A DNA stretch of 64,000 nt from Brachypterus glaber (lineage: Eukaryota > Arthropoda > Insecta > Coleoptera > Kateretidae), in the NCBI GenBank assembly GCA_958510825.1, contig OY294047.1, forward strand, positions 5,456,001 to 5,520,000, in the 5' to 3' direction. The notes beneath the pieces are model-generated. The model did no database searches. It saw only the letters and a program-made list of their open reading frames with translations, and had not been told where the DNA came from. Position numbers and translations under genes: made by a program. Of the stretch, positions 1 to 11,693 are shown piece by piece; position 1 is the stretch's first letter; each line of letters begins with the position of its first letter.

Positions 1-479
1 GTGAGGTGATGGAATTTTTCTAAGAACAGATTCGCATTCTACGCCCTTAAATTGGTAAGAAACATTTACTTTCAGATTGGACAAAAAAGAAAGTTGCTAT
101 TTGTTGCCTAGTATAATTATTACCAGAGCTCGAATCGAGGTATTCGCAAAAATTAGAATTTTAAAAATTTATTTTTAAGTAAATTGACACATAACACTAT
201 ATTTTACTAACTGGACTATAATGTCGACGCAGTTATTGCATAGTAAGTCACTTGGAACATGAAAAAAAAAATATTTATTTACTTTAAAAATAATTTTTTT
301 TATTTTAGTTTTTGCTTGCCTTGGTAATTGAATACTTTGATCCCACCAGTGAATATTAAACTATAGTGCTTATACGCTGTTTGGAATATAATAAATAAAA
401 ATATCACATTATAATACGCTAGTTCCTAATTTTTCAAAATCGCCAAAAACCGTCATAGACATAAAAAAATCGTGATTAT

Positions 480-637
480 AGTAATTAGTTATTTATTTAC
501 AATAAATAGCTTAGAAATTCATATTTTTATTAAAAATTTTAATGACATTTACAAGAAAATAATTTTACAAGTGACAGTTGAGTGGCTTAGATAAATAATT
601 GTCCAATCTATAAAATAAAAGCCACGTGTGTTATCCA
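480..637. repeat. Dispersed repeat fragment, precursor of array
   Basis: AATAAATAGCTTAGAAATTC to AAAAGCCACGTG is shared with 34,248-34,380 and 43,066-43,138, and the final part with 20,690-20,780. It is a dispersed element fragment directly in front of the tandem array. Positions 1-480 hold no recognisable feature. Confidence 0.6.
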
Positions 638-2125
638 ACACGTCTTTATAATCACAAAGGTGTCATTAGGTCTAGTAGTACTTGTCGTTAGGTCTAATAA
701 TACTTGTCATTATGTCTAATAATATTTGACAAAATTCTATGGACCTAGAATAACATTTAATTTGATCAGGGCCGGTGAAAGACAAAAAGGTTGACCTGTC
801 GAACCACTGATTAAATTAAATTAAATTAAATTGCCAATAATTGAATTAAATTAAATTGTCAGTTTGTAACCATTAAAAATGTAATTATAACTCGTTAACT
901 AAAACAAAATAATCAAATTGAAATCTTTAACAAATGCTGACACAAAATAAATAACATTTATCCAACACATCTTTATAATAACAAAGTTGTCATTAGCTAT
1001 AGTAATACTTGTCGTTAGGTCTAATAATACTTGTCATTAGATCTAATAATACTTGTCAAAATTCTATGGACCCAGAATAACATTTAATTTGATCAGGGCA
1101 GGCGAAAACGAAAATGTTGACCTGTCAAAACACTGATTAAATTAAACTAAATTGTCACTGATTAAATTAAATTAAATTATCAGATTGTAACAAATAAAAA
1201 AGTAATTATAACTCTTTAATTAAAACAAAATAATCAAATTGAAATCTTTAACAAATGCTGACACAAAATAAATAATATTTATCCAACACGTCTTTATAAT
1301 AACAAAGGTGTCATTCGCTATAGTAATACTTGTCGTTAGGTCTAATAATACTTGTCATTAGGCCTAATAATACTTGACAAAATTCTAAGGACCTAGAATA
1401 ACATTTAATTTTACCAGGGCCGGCGAAAGACAAAAATGATGACCTGTCAAAACACTGATTAAATTGTCACTAATTAAATTAGATTAAATTAAATCAAATT
1501 GTTAGTTTGTAATAAATAAAATTAAACATAATTAAATTAAATTGCCACTGCAATGCACTGAATAAATTAAATTAAACTGACTGTTTATAACAAATAAAAA
1601 ATGAATTATAACTCGTTAATTAAAACAAAATAATCAAATTGAAATCTTTAACAAATGCTGACACAAAATGAATAATATTTATCCAACACGTCTTTATAAT
1701 AACAAAGGTGTCCTTAGCTATAGTAATACTTGTCGTTAGGTCTAATAATACTTGTCATTAGGTCTAATAATACTTGACAAAATTCTATGGACCTGGAATA
1801 ACATTTAATTTCATCAGGGCCGGCGAAAGACGAAAATGTTGACCTGTCAAAATACTGATTAAATTGAATTAAATTGTCACTGATTAAATTAAATTAAATT
1901 AAACTGTCAGTTTATAACAAATAAAAAATCAATTATAACTCGTTAACTAAAACATAACAATTAAATTGAAATCTTTAACAAATGCTGACTCAAAATATAT
2001 TATATTTATCCAACAGTCTTTATAATGACAAAGGTGTCATTAGGTCTAATAATACTTGACAAAATTTGATGGACCTAGAATAATATTTTATTTGATCAGG
2101 GCCGGCGAAAAAAATGTTGACCAAA
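638..2125. repeat. Tandem array of ~325-bp units
   Basis: Units start at CAACACGTCTTTATAAT: 638, 963, 1,283, 1,684 and 2,010 (the last partial). Each contains two or three copies of TAGGTCTAATAATACTTGTC, a (TTAAA)n-type tract and the end GATCAGGGCCGGCGAAAGAC. The third unit is longer (401 bp) owing to an extra TTAAA-rich stretch. The array is AT-rich satellite-like and ends at a GC-rich tract next to FLY-21. Confidence 0.85.
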
Positions 2126-2208
2126 AAAGAGAAGAAGTAACGAACGGGCGGCCCGGTTAGCCCTGCGCTTCCGCCGACCCTGGATTTGTTACAATTTTGT
2201 TAAAAAGA

Positions 2209-2459
2209 TCAACTCCTGATAATCGAAACTTTTTGCAGCAAAAAATTTTTGACCGTTCTTGGTTTTGGGTCATGGTTATGTTTGTGTTCGTTAACATACA
2301 CCATTCTTCCACTGGTTAATATTTTCGATTTGCATTTGGTTTTAAAGTAAAAAGAACAAATCCAATTGGTTTTAGATTCGGTCTTCTTTTGCATATTATA
2401 ATCAAAATCGTCGACTATTAGTTTTGGATATTTTGTACCCACATCTAAATAAATCGTAT
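2209..2459 (-). CDS. mod(mdg4): FLY-21: last FLYWCH exon in the window, mod(mdg4)-like
   Basis: Acceptor TTTTAG at 2,460-2,461; AT completes Asp: D-T-I-Y-L-D-V-G-T-K-Y-P-K-L-I-V-D-D, 83 residues ending VSIIRS. P12, Y21, W33, C35, C43 and H61-N-H63 are the core; W-R-C is W-I-C. Immediately downstream is a short GC-rich tract (about 2,138-2,182) and then the 325-bp tandem array. Further exons may lie left of position 1. Confidence 0.88.
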
Positions 2460-3187
2460 CTAAAAAGAATTAAAAAATTAAAAATAAATTTTAATTCAGT
2501 TTATTGCCAATCTAAATCAACATATCAAAAGTACGAAACAAGTGAATTTTACAAAAAATAAAAATTTCGGATTGCTCAAAAGTTAATAGTCTATTCTCTA
2601 TAAACTAACGACTTGAAGTTAGCAGTAAACACCATTTTTTGCGAGTCAACCATTTCGAATTTAGTGCTAGAGGCGTGCTTGTGTTGAGATGATGTGGTTG
2701 TGATGGCCAATTTGGTGAGTAATTCTGTTGTAATTTATTGATAATTGTTTTGATCAATTTTTTGATAAACTAAAAACGCCAGTATTTCATTTCAATCAAA
2801 GATTTTCTTTGTTTTTCAAGAAATTCATCAGTCCCTTGTCGTCAGTCCCTTGGTCGTAAAAGTAACAAGAGAGTGATACGCTGATACCAAAAATATAGGC
2901 ATTAATATTTTTAAAATAAAATTATCAAAGAAAAATATTTTTTTACCGCGTGACTAAAAAAATCATATAAGTGTCGGTTCCTTTTAAATACGTTATAACC
3001 TACCCGTTTTCCATTAAAAATGTTATGAAAGAACAGAATTAAAATTAAAAACTATGTGACTCAAATTCATCTGCTAAGTTACCCGACTTTCGTAGAAGTA
3101 CCCATACATATTACTGTGCTTAATAATCATAGTGTTCGTCAGAAGAAAAATTCCATATAGTCGTAAATTTTAATTTATTAATTAATA

Positions 3188-3441
3188 TTATTTCCTTATA
3201 ATTGTAACGAATTGGGATAGTAAATTTTCGTATCCCTTATTTTTAACAAGTGATTCATGCTCGTGATATCCATTGACCTGGACAATTCTTCCACTTGTGA
3301 TTATTCTGCATTTGCACTTGGTCCTATAATACTGAGCACATCTCCATACCGTTTTGTTAATTAACTTGGAATGTATAACGAAGTCGTAATCATCAACTAT
3401 CAATTTCGGATGTTTTTTTCCCATATCGAAATATATTATAT
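3188..3441 (-). CDS. mod(mdg4): FLY-20: alternative terminal FLYWCH exon, mod(mdg4)-like
   Basis: Acceptor TTTTAG at 3,442-3,443; AT completes Asp: D-I-I-Y-F-D-M-G-K-K-H-P-K-L-I-V-D-D, 84 residues. P12, F21, W33, C35, C43, C45 and H60-E-H62 are present; the Asn between the histidines is Glu, but both zinc ligands remain. It pairs with FLY-21 by PKLIVDD and the same spacing. A minus-strand AATAAA (TTTATT at 3,173-3,178) lies about 10 bases after the stop. A large perfect inverted repeat starts 25 bases upstream in the intron. Confidence 0.9.
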
Positions 3442-3529
3442 CTAAAAGTTCAATAATAATAAGTTAAGAATTGACAGTCTATAAAAATATATACTGCACG
3501 TTTGTCGGTTAATAACCGAAAAATATATA

Positions 3530-4318
3530 TAAGAAAGTTATCTATCTGTCGTTAAAATCAAATGGACAGGAAACAGTGAATAGTACCATTTCATCCTTTT
3601 TGGGAATCATCAGCACTGTGTATCCTGTATGTTGCTAATATTCAAATAAAACGTTAGATAGATATAAAAGCATGGTTCCATCTATTGATGTGGTCACTGT
3701 TATCTGTTCACTTGTTCCCAAAAGGCAAATCGCCACAATTTAGGGTGTACAGTAACGTGCATTCAAAATGCCACGGACCTAAACCATTATATGAACCTTT
3801 AGCCGGTTAAGAAGAGTTAAATAAGTTAAGAATTGACAGTCTATAAAAATATATACTGCACGTTTGTCGGTTAATAACCGAAAAATATATATAAGAAAGT
3901 TATCTATCTGTCGTTAAAATCAAATGGACAGGAAACAGTGAATAGTACCATTTCATCCTTTTTGGGAATCATCAGCACCGACAAACGTGCAGTATATATT
4001 TTTATAGACTGTCAATTCTTAACTTATTTAACTCTTCTTAACCGGCTAAAGGTTCATATAATGGTTTAGGTCCGTGGCATTTTGAATGCACGTTACTGTA
4101 CACCCTAAATTGTGGCGATTTGCCTTTTGGGAACAAGTGAACAGATAACAGTGACCACATCAATAGATGGAACCATGCTTTTATATCTATCTAACGTTTT
4201 ATTTGAATATTAGCAACATACAGGATACACAGTGCTGATGATTCCCAAAAAGGATGAAATGGTACTATTCACTGTTTCCTGTCCATTTGATTTTAACGAC
4301 AGATAGATAACTTTCTTA
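3530..4318. repeat. Large perfect inverted repeat (340-bp arms)
   Basis: Arms 3,530-3,869 and 3,979-4,318 are reverse complements, with no mismatch that I could find. The 109-bp spacer repeats part of arm 1, so 3,466-3,616 and 3,826-3,978 are also direct repeats. A fragment (CGTGCAGTATATATTTTTGTAG) recurs at 14,236-14,283. It lies in the intron upstream of FLY-20. Confidence 0.85.
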
Positions 4319-4447
4319 TCAATAATAATAGTTATTAACCATAATATATTCCGAATATTCATAGAAATACATAAGTAATATTTAAAACCAAAACTTATTT
4401 AGCTTTCAATGAGTAAATATATCACTAGTTAGCAAGTTACATCGGCT

Positions 4448-4613
4448 CTTAGGGAACGTTCAAGTATTATGTAACGCTTCTAGGGGGGGGGGGTCATTTT
4501 GGAGTCATTTTGGAGTGTTACGCCCATGTTAATGGAATAGGAAAATAGCGTTACAGGGGGGGGGCTCCAAAATGATCAAAATTTGCGTTACGTAATACTT
4601 GAACGTTCTCTTA
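4448..4613. mobile_element. MITE A, copy 1
   Basis: Ends are inverted: CTTAGGGAACGTTCAAGTAT...ATACTTGAACGTTCTCTTAG. The middle contains runs of G on both sides of GTCATTTTGG. A second copy is at 44,458-44,704. Non-coding. Confidence 0.75.
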
Positions 4614-6604
4614 GTGCTACTAAGAGTGCCGATGTATTGAAATATTCGCCGAAAAGTAAAAATCTTTGACCACGTTTTTTTCACATTTCTCGACCATTCG
4701 AGTCGAAATCGGTAAAAAAAAAATTTGCGTCCGTCTGTTTGTCTGTCTGACTGTCTGTCTGTCTGTCTGGCTGTCTGTCTGGGTGTAAACTCCATTTCTA
4801 CATGAGATATCGACTTGCGGTTTTTGGCATATTGTTTCTTATCGAATTCCGAAGAGCTGATTAGATTTTGGGGGTAAACGATTGGGAGTAAGGGGGTAAA
4901 AATAGGGTAAAACTCCTATTTTTAGCGTTTTTTGTTTATAATTAAGGCAATTATTATTGTATTTGGTTAATTTAGCACTTATATAAAAGATAATTTTGAA
5001 TTGGTCAAAAAATGTTATAAACAACGTTTTTCTAAAACGCATTGTTTTCGAGATATTGGCGTTTAAAGCAGTAAAAGGTTTTTTTAGCATATCTCACATA
5101 TTTATAACCCGATTTCAAAAAATTATATTTTAAATAAAAGCTCTTTGTAAGCTCTATAAAAAATGTTATATACAGTTTTTTGCTAGAATATAATGTCTTA
5201 AAGATACAGAATTTAAAATCAAACAAAACACCTAGTTTGAAATTTTCAAACTAGATGGCTCTAGTGTACAATAGTGCCGATGTTTTGACAGGGTGCTTGC
5301 AACGTTTCATCTAGTTTTTAAAATGATTCCGACGCAGAACTTTATATTATATGATATATTATACATTTGTGTAAAGTCCTAATAAGCTATAAATCAATAA
5401 ATGAAATTAAAAAAATATTCATAGATTGTCAGTAGTAATATCATAAGTGCATGTTGAATTATCGATAATTTTTTTACTGCATTAAAAAAATATTTTGCTT
5501 GGCAATTGTTTGAGTGCATTTTTCATGTTACAAAATTCCGAGACCGCAGGTATTTTCTAAAAGTTAATTGCTTTCCCATTTTAAAAATTTTCAAATTTTT
5601 GGGAAAGCCTTTTAAGCTTGTATTCGGGCAAAAATTTTCATTTTTTTGCGCAGTTTTGCGTTTTATGACGTTTTATGTAGGTATAAATCAAAACAAAATT
5701 GTCCATCGATCGGTTGATCGGTTGATCGGTCGTTCTGTCCGGGAAATCTTGTGAACACGATAACTTAAAAACGCTTTAAGCTAAAAACTTAAATTTTGGC
5801 ATACAGGTATGTTATAAAAAGTTTTTGCTCGGGATTCTTTTTGGTAAACATTGGGGTAAGGCAACGCGGGCAAATGCGGAAAATACTATATTTTTTTTAC
5901 ACAAATTTGAAAATTGCTATAGGGGTTTTTGAGGTTACTGAAATTTATACTGATAATTTTGTAACTCCATCCGCACGGGTGTGAGGGGGTAAATATTTTT
6001 AAATGTTTTCAATATTTTCGTCAAAATTGGTATCTTATAATAATTTTTTTCTAAATTCACCCCCTGAGGGGCGGGGGTAGTTTTCATGAAAATTAAGGTC
6101 GTTAAAACTGAATATTAAAATATATTTGTTCTAAATCCACCCCCTGAATGGCGGAAAATAGTAATCGTGAAAATTGGTATATTGGACTTTTTGGGATGGA
6201 GTGAATCAGGAAATAGGAAACTGAATAGTACCATTCTTTTTTTTTAATATTTTTTTTATATAGAAAGAAAAAAGATAGCATTATGAAATTTTGTAGGTAT
6301 GTTTATTTATATTTAAAAAACACAAAAAAACATAGATTTTTAAAGTGCCATATTTCGGCCATAAAATTATTTTGAAAAAACAACTAAAAACGGTGGTCGC
6401 CAAATGACCGGAATTTGGATCGACTGAAAAAAAAAACAAGACGGGATATTATTCAGTATTGAAGTGCTATAGCCCGAACTAGAAGAAAATTTTTTGGCCA
6501 TAAAATAACAAAATCGTGACGTTTTTCAAAACTTTTCAAACAAAATCTAATATTTATTACGTACTACAGATGGATCAATTTAACAGTTGCGAATATAAGA
6601 AATT
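4614..6604. repeat. Repeat-rich stretch without genes
   Basis: Contains a (GTCT)n run at 4,733-4,783, a (GATCGGTT)n run at 5,703-5,735 and segments related to 55.6-56.1 kb (AAATCCACCCCCTGAGGGGC). GAGTGCCGATGT and its near-repeat mark about 4,627 and 5,272. Short frames here are AT-rich and unsupported. Confidence 0.5.
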
Positions 6605-6885
6605 TTAAATTCTCTCGAAGTATCGAGCCTCACTCGTCCTGTATACTTTAACATATTGCATAGTTTTATAAGTCATTTCGTAATTAGTTCTGTTTTTCGG
6701 ATGATTATGTTCCTTGTTAATATTAACAGAATTGCAGCTTGTTGTTAACCTTGTTCTGCACTTGGTTCTGTAGTATGAAGTGCACCTCCACTGTGATTTG
6801 TCCTTGGATCGACCATTAAGAACAAAATCGTTCCCTTCGAAAACTAGTTTTGGGTTCTTATTTCCAACATCAAAGTATATTATTC
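6605..6885 (-). CDS. mod(mdg4): FLY-19: alternative terminal FLYWCH exon, mod(mdg4)-like
   Basis: Acceptor TTTTAG at 6,886-6,887; G-I-I-Y-F-D-V-G-N-K-N-P-K-L-V-F-E-G, 93 residues to TAA. P12, F16, F21, W33, C35, C43 and H60-N-H62 are conserved. Tail: QYVKVYRTSEARYFERI. The exon lacks a Met near its start, so a Met-based ORF search misses it. Its start is the closest to the array consensus. Confidence 0.88.
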
Positions 6886-7344
6886 CTAAAATTTTGTATA
6901 ATTTAAAAACGACATCCTAAAACTTTTACTTTATCTTTATAGAAGACATCCCAACTAGCAAAATAATTTTTATAAAGGCTGTTTAAAATGCTATACAGCA
7001 TATCTTTAAATACCACTATATAATGTCTATACAGTCAAAAAGGGCCCTATTTTATAAAACATTTCAGTAATTTAGAAGTTTCTTTTAGTAAAGTACACAA
7101 CCATTATAAAATAGTAAATGTGATGCTTATGAAACTGTCCTATAAGTATGTTATAATATAGATAGTATGACTTATGCAATCACTTTGTTTTCTACTATTG
7201 AAATTCAGAATAGAATCATCACAAGAATATGCAGATTTATGTTGTTTTATGACAAAAATAATTATTTTACCTATTTAAGTAACTAAATCGTTTAAGATCC
7301 ATCATGCAGTATGGTGTATCTGTGTATTATATTAAAAATAAACC

Positions 7345-8057
7345 TTTTTCTACGACTGCTTTAGAATGAATGCAAATATACACACTTTTCAAACACAGAA
7401 TAAATCTATTCTAGCTCTAGATACGGTATAAATATTCCGTATCAAGTGTTAGAATGAGCACTTGTAGTGCCATCTCTTGTTTATAATTAAAGAAAACTGT
7501 AGCAAAATTAGCAAAAATATATATATTTTACCATGAAATATTGAATAATTTAATGCAATTTAAAGTTTTGCGTTAAAATTAGATAAAGTTTATTAGTTTT
7601 TCTTAATATTTAACCAGTTTTTTATTAATTTAGTTCAAAAAATTAAAACTGATCCATCTATTGTTAAATATTTAAACCTGATATCTGTCACAGCAATCTG
7701 ACATAACCTTCAATTTTTGCTTTATAATTTGTAAATATGTGCTAAAATTAAATAAAAATCTTTTTTAAGTACTGATTTGATAAAATTATCAAATAACATT
7801 AATTGCTTTATTTAAAAATGTGTGTTTTGTTGCATTTACAATGTCGAGTCACAAAAAACATAGTTTTTAACCTTGTCCGCAGTTTAAAGCCATACAGTGT
7901 TTTATATTTGCAGTCGAAGAAAAAGTATAGTCTACAACACGTATGGAATAGTCATTCCGCGCTCGCGGGACCGTCATACTCGCCTGCCGGCTCATATGAC
8001 AAACTTTCCGCTCGCGCGGAATATTGTCTATTCCATACTAGTTATAGAATATGCTAT
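7345..8057. mobile_element. TE-B, copy 1
   Basis: Runs from TTTTTCTACGACTGCTTTAG to TTATAGAATATGCTAT. Full relatives are at 28,594-29,566 and 46,252-46,977. The right end has a GC-rich core (GGAATAGTCATTCCGCGCTC) in otherwise AT-rich sequence. No protein-coding capacity is visible; short frames are not conserved between copies. Confidence 0.8.
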
Positions 8058-8115
8058 TCTGATACACACCGATGGGAATAAAATTTTCTTGCGCAGCCAC
8101 ATTTTCTGACAAATA

Positions 8116-8850
8116 CAGGGTGATCCATAACTGGCATGCCAAAATTTAAGAGGTGATTCTAGATCCAAAAATATAAAAAAAGTTCCTATAAAGGTTGGTC
8201 CGGAAATGAGCCCTAAGGGATCTAGGGCCCTTTAAAATTGTAATAAAAATAAGGTTTTTAATTAATAACTCGGGTACCGTTTAAGCTAGAGCGGCGAGCT
8301 TTTGCATGTATACTAGTATTAATAAGGGCAATAAGTTTATGTTAATTTATTTTTTTAATTTATCCAGAGGCGTGCCCAGACGGACAAAATATATGAGGCT
8401 TAAAACATTTTTGCCCCAAACTTTTCTATGTGTATGTTTTTTGGATTTGTTGTAAAAAATATAGATTTCTAGAGTAAAAATACATATAAAATATCATATA
8501 GTGTAACACTGTAGGAGCAACCGTTATCAAAAAAAAATGCAATTAAGGGGAAGTAACATTTTGTGCCACCAAAAACGTTACTTTTTAAAACACTATTACT
8601 CCTTTAGTATTAAATTTAGGTGTTTTGGTGAAGAATACTTTTTTGCTCGGTTTTAAATGAAGAATCACCCTGCAGCATTAAAATTTTATTGGTGCTTTTT
8701 TTTGTTCCCCATTCAATACGTCATCTTCGAAGGGCCGTAGCTCCCTTAGGGCTCATTTCCGGACCAACCTTTATAGAAACTTTTTTTCATATTTTTGGAT
8801 GTAGAATCACCTCTTAAATTTCGGTACGCGAGTTCTGGAACAGGCTGTAT
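8116..8850. mobile_element. TE-C long-inverted-repeat element, copy 1
   Basis: Starts CAGGGTGATCCATAACTGGC and ends GTTCTGGAACAGGCTGTA. Some 110 bp at the two ends are inverted copies (AAGAGGTGATTCTAGATCC.../...GGATGTAGAATCACCTCTT). Other copies: 11,808-12,383, 50,150-50,782 and 52,078-52,816. Non-coding. Confidence 0.8.
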
Positions 8851-9601
8851 GTATATATTTTTGACGAAAAATTAAAGCGCCGCAATTTGGCATACATTAG
8901 TCAGGATTGTTGAGAAAAAAAAATAAATATTTTTTTAATGAATGTCTATACAACAGCTTTTTGGTAACCAGTCTATTTAGACAAAATTATCGTATTAAGA
9001 CGCACTAAAAAATAAAATTGTTCTATAAGCGGCGTAGGACAATAGTTATAAAATATTTCCGTTCTTTTAGGGGTCTATCTTGCTAGTTGGAATGTCTATA
9101 TCTATCGACAGCTTATAGGGAAATTCCGGACTGGCACCGGAAATGGTAATTTTCATATCTATTTGTATGTAAAAGTATTAATATTGCCCCCTATCAGGCT
9201 TCTAAAAGTCCACATAATATAAGTGATGGTTAATTTTTGAATTAATAGTATTTTTTATATCCAAAAAATCTAGTAGTTGTTGGTCCAAAAAACAAAAAAA
9301 TATATTAATTTTTTGGCGTTTTAACTAAAAAGTTCGTATGGATAACCACAAATTTACTACTGTATGTTTAAAGTTAAAAGGACATCGTTAAAAGATCAGT
9401 TACCTTTATACTTAAAACTTTATATTTAAAAAAGATACAAACAAAAGTTTTTATCTTCATTGTTTGACAAAATAAGTACATTAACCAATCTCAAAGTACA
9501 CCTAGAGTATTTTCTCGTTTGGACTTTTTAAGATAAAAATGTCAAAACTTAAAACTCTAAACTCTAAAAATTTTACGTATAGGTAATTTAAATCATACGA
9601 C
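8851..9601. other. No gene seen
   Basis: AT-rich sequence without conserved frames or recognisable repeats. Confidence 0.4.
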
Positions 9602-9786
9602 TTCAACGACGGCCATATTTAGAAGTTTTCCCTATCTCCCTCTCTCTTTTTCTCTTCTGTTTATTGGCATTGTCATAAAGAAACTCAAAAGAGACTGGGT
9701 GAGAGAGAGGAAGAGAAAGAGAAAGAGAGAGAGAGGGGGAAAGAGAGAAAGAGAGAGAAAACTTTTAAATATGGCCGCCGTTGAAG
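9602..9786. repeat. Inverted repeat with GA/CT-rich arms
   Basis: TTCAACGACGGCCATATTT at the left is matched by AAATATGGCCGCCGTTGAAG at the right; between them lie CT-rich and then GA-rich microsatellite tracts that also pair. MITE-like structure. Confidence 0.65.
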
Positions 9787-10345
9787 ACATATAACTTGTC
9801 ATATATCTTTGTTGTTTTTGTGGGAGAGAAAGAGTATGTTTCGGTGAAGGTTTTCGTTACTGTTTTTTTTCTTTTACCGCTGGTTTAAGTTTTAAATTTA
9901 TTTTAACCTAAAAAAATATTAAAAATTTATTTATACAAAATAAAAGAAAGCTTTTACAAAATATATTTTTATTTTAGAAGAAATACACATAAAATATAAA
10001 TCATAACAAGAAATAAATATTGCAATAAACTTAAAGTACTGTCCGACAACATAACCTTGGCAAGCGGGGCATCGGTAAGCGGAAAGATATGTCTTGCCTC
10101 TCCTATAGATCCAAATACACATTATTCATAGGAGGCGAAATTCCATAAACTGGCCAAGGTTATGTTGTCAGTAAGTCTGTAATCTTTCTTTGTAAGAGCT
10201 ATTTTTACAAGAAGAAAAGGTCAACTTAATTTACCAGAGATCGCGGATTTGGTATTCATGCCAGCCACAAACGGATAATTTATGTTTAAATTAAATTTTA
10301 TTTGATTAAATTAAACTCATACTAGACTGGACTAACACATACTAT
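9787..10345. other. No gene seen; short inverted repeat
   Basis: Contains GACAACATAACCTTGGC (10,047-10,063) and its inverse GCCAAGGTTATGTTGTC (10,152-10,168), a possible small palindromic element. A 63-codon minus frame across it has no support. Confidence 0.4.
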
Positions 10346-10463
10346 ATAAAGAACTTTCGGGTTTAGACCGTGTTAATAGATTTTCACTTTCCGACGTTTC
10401 GTCTTTTACTGCTAGATACATCTTCAGGGTCTAAGTGTGTGGCCGTGAAAGCTCAAAATCTAT
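10346..10463 (-). mobile_element. Solo Penelope terminal repeat, decayed
   Basis: Matches the 57-kb element from GAACTTTCGGGTTTAGACC to GGCCGTGAAAGC. The hammerhead core CTGAAGA...GAAACGTC is still readable on the minus strand (10,373-10,432), but helix II is mismatched (GTATCT against AAAAGAC) and the outer helix I is lost. Probably an inactive old copy. Confidence 0.7.
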
Positions 10464-11518
10464 AATACATAATATATTAATATATTAATTAATATGTTGC
10501 GTAATTATTTATAAACAATAAATAAAGTAGAACATGATATGAATACCAAATCCGAAAACAAAAAAAACCCAAGCAAAAAAAAAAACGAAAAAATCTCGAA
10601 ATTTTTTTTCAAAAAAGAACTTCAACCTTTTTTATTTTATTTTTTTTATAGTTTTTTAGTTTTCTTTTTCGAAAAACGAATTTTTTTGAAAATGATAGTT
10701 TTTTCGAGAGGTTTTTTTTTTAACGCACCATAACTTTTTTGTTTTTGGGGGATTACTTTTAAAATTGGTAGAATTGATCCTTATAATAAAAGTATTTTTT
10801 TCTGAAAAAGTTAAGTTAATCGGAATTTTCTTTCAGCTTTTTCAATTTCTTTAAGACTTTTTTTTAAGACTTTAACCTCCCATAACTCTTTTGTTTTTGG
10901 GGGGATTACTTTCATAAACAATAAGGATCCCCCTCGTAGAACTTGATTTTTCCTGAAAATTTGATCGTATTATTCTTTCTTGAGTTATCGTGTTCACAAA
11001 AATCGTGACATCGGGGGGAGAGATGGATAGACTGACGGACGGACGTACGGAAAAAAATTGCTTATTTTTTCATGAAACAAATTTATATCCAACGATTTTT
11101 TGTCTATGGCGACTTTTGAAGTTTTTTGAAAATTCGAAACTAGCGTATAATACGGTATAAACTTAAGCTTTAATTCGATTTTTTTAATTTTTTTTTAAGT
11201 ATTTGGGAAAATGCAATATATCATTTACTGTGAATAGTATATAATGGAATGTGAGGATTACATATCTTCACGGTTTGTTTTTAGTTATGGGATCTTCGAG
11301 GATTTTAACCACACAAAAATAAGTAAGAAAAATATAGTCCTGTTAAGAGTATTTGACTTTATTTTTTTGTGGGCCTGTGTAATTATTTATTATTTAAACA
11401 TTATAAAAATAGATAAAAAGATTAACATTAAATATTAAACAATTTTAAAAACTTTTAGTATTCATATGTTCAATGGACTAAGTACAATTTTAAAATTATT
11501 TATTTTATGTGAAGGTAA
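10464..11518. repeat. Repeat-derived stretch without genes
   Basis: T-rich tracts, then a segment with GAGTTATCGTGTTCACAAAA and GACGGACGGACG that is the inverse counterpart of material near 5.7 kb. At 11,367-11,380 TGTGGGCCTGTGTAA is the end of the element seen at 30,893-31,334. Confidence 0.45.
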
Positions 11519-11666
11519 AGGGCATATCCACAGTCTCGCATAAGAACGTAATACATAAGAATGCGATGCCGTGATTATCTTGATGTGCCGCCATGTATCT
11601 TGTAAGCCCCTCACGGCATCGCATTCTTATGTACTATGTTGTTATGCGAGCTTGTGGATATGCCCT
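11519..11666. mobile_element. MITE with 5'-AGGGCATATCCAC ends
   Basis: AGGGCATATCCACAGTCTCG...CGAGCTTGTGGATATGCCCT; inner segments around TAAGAATGCGATGCCGTGA and TCACGGCATCGCATTCTTA also pair. Almost fully palindromic, 148 bp. Confidence 0.75.
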
Positions 11667-11693
11667 AAATTCTAACTATGAAAGATACTATAT

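Noticed and set aside
638..2125. CRISPR-like array
   Set aside because: Unit length, AT content, full-unit repetition and eukaryotic context fit a satellite; no short repeat/unique spacer pattern.
4529..4795. 88-codon frame with a Thr-Asp-Arg-Gln run
   Set aside because: Reads through the (GTCT)n microsatellite; no other support.
7803..8109. Possible small proteins conserved at 7.8, 29.3 and 46.7 kb
   Set aside because: They follow TE-B copies; the frame differs by indels between copies, so the conservation is that of the transposon DNA.
9931..10122. Cys-containing frame CPACQGY considered as a degraded zinc finger
   Set aside because: No FLYWCH order (no W-x-C, no H-x-H), no acceptor in family phase; overlaps a small inverted repeat.
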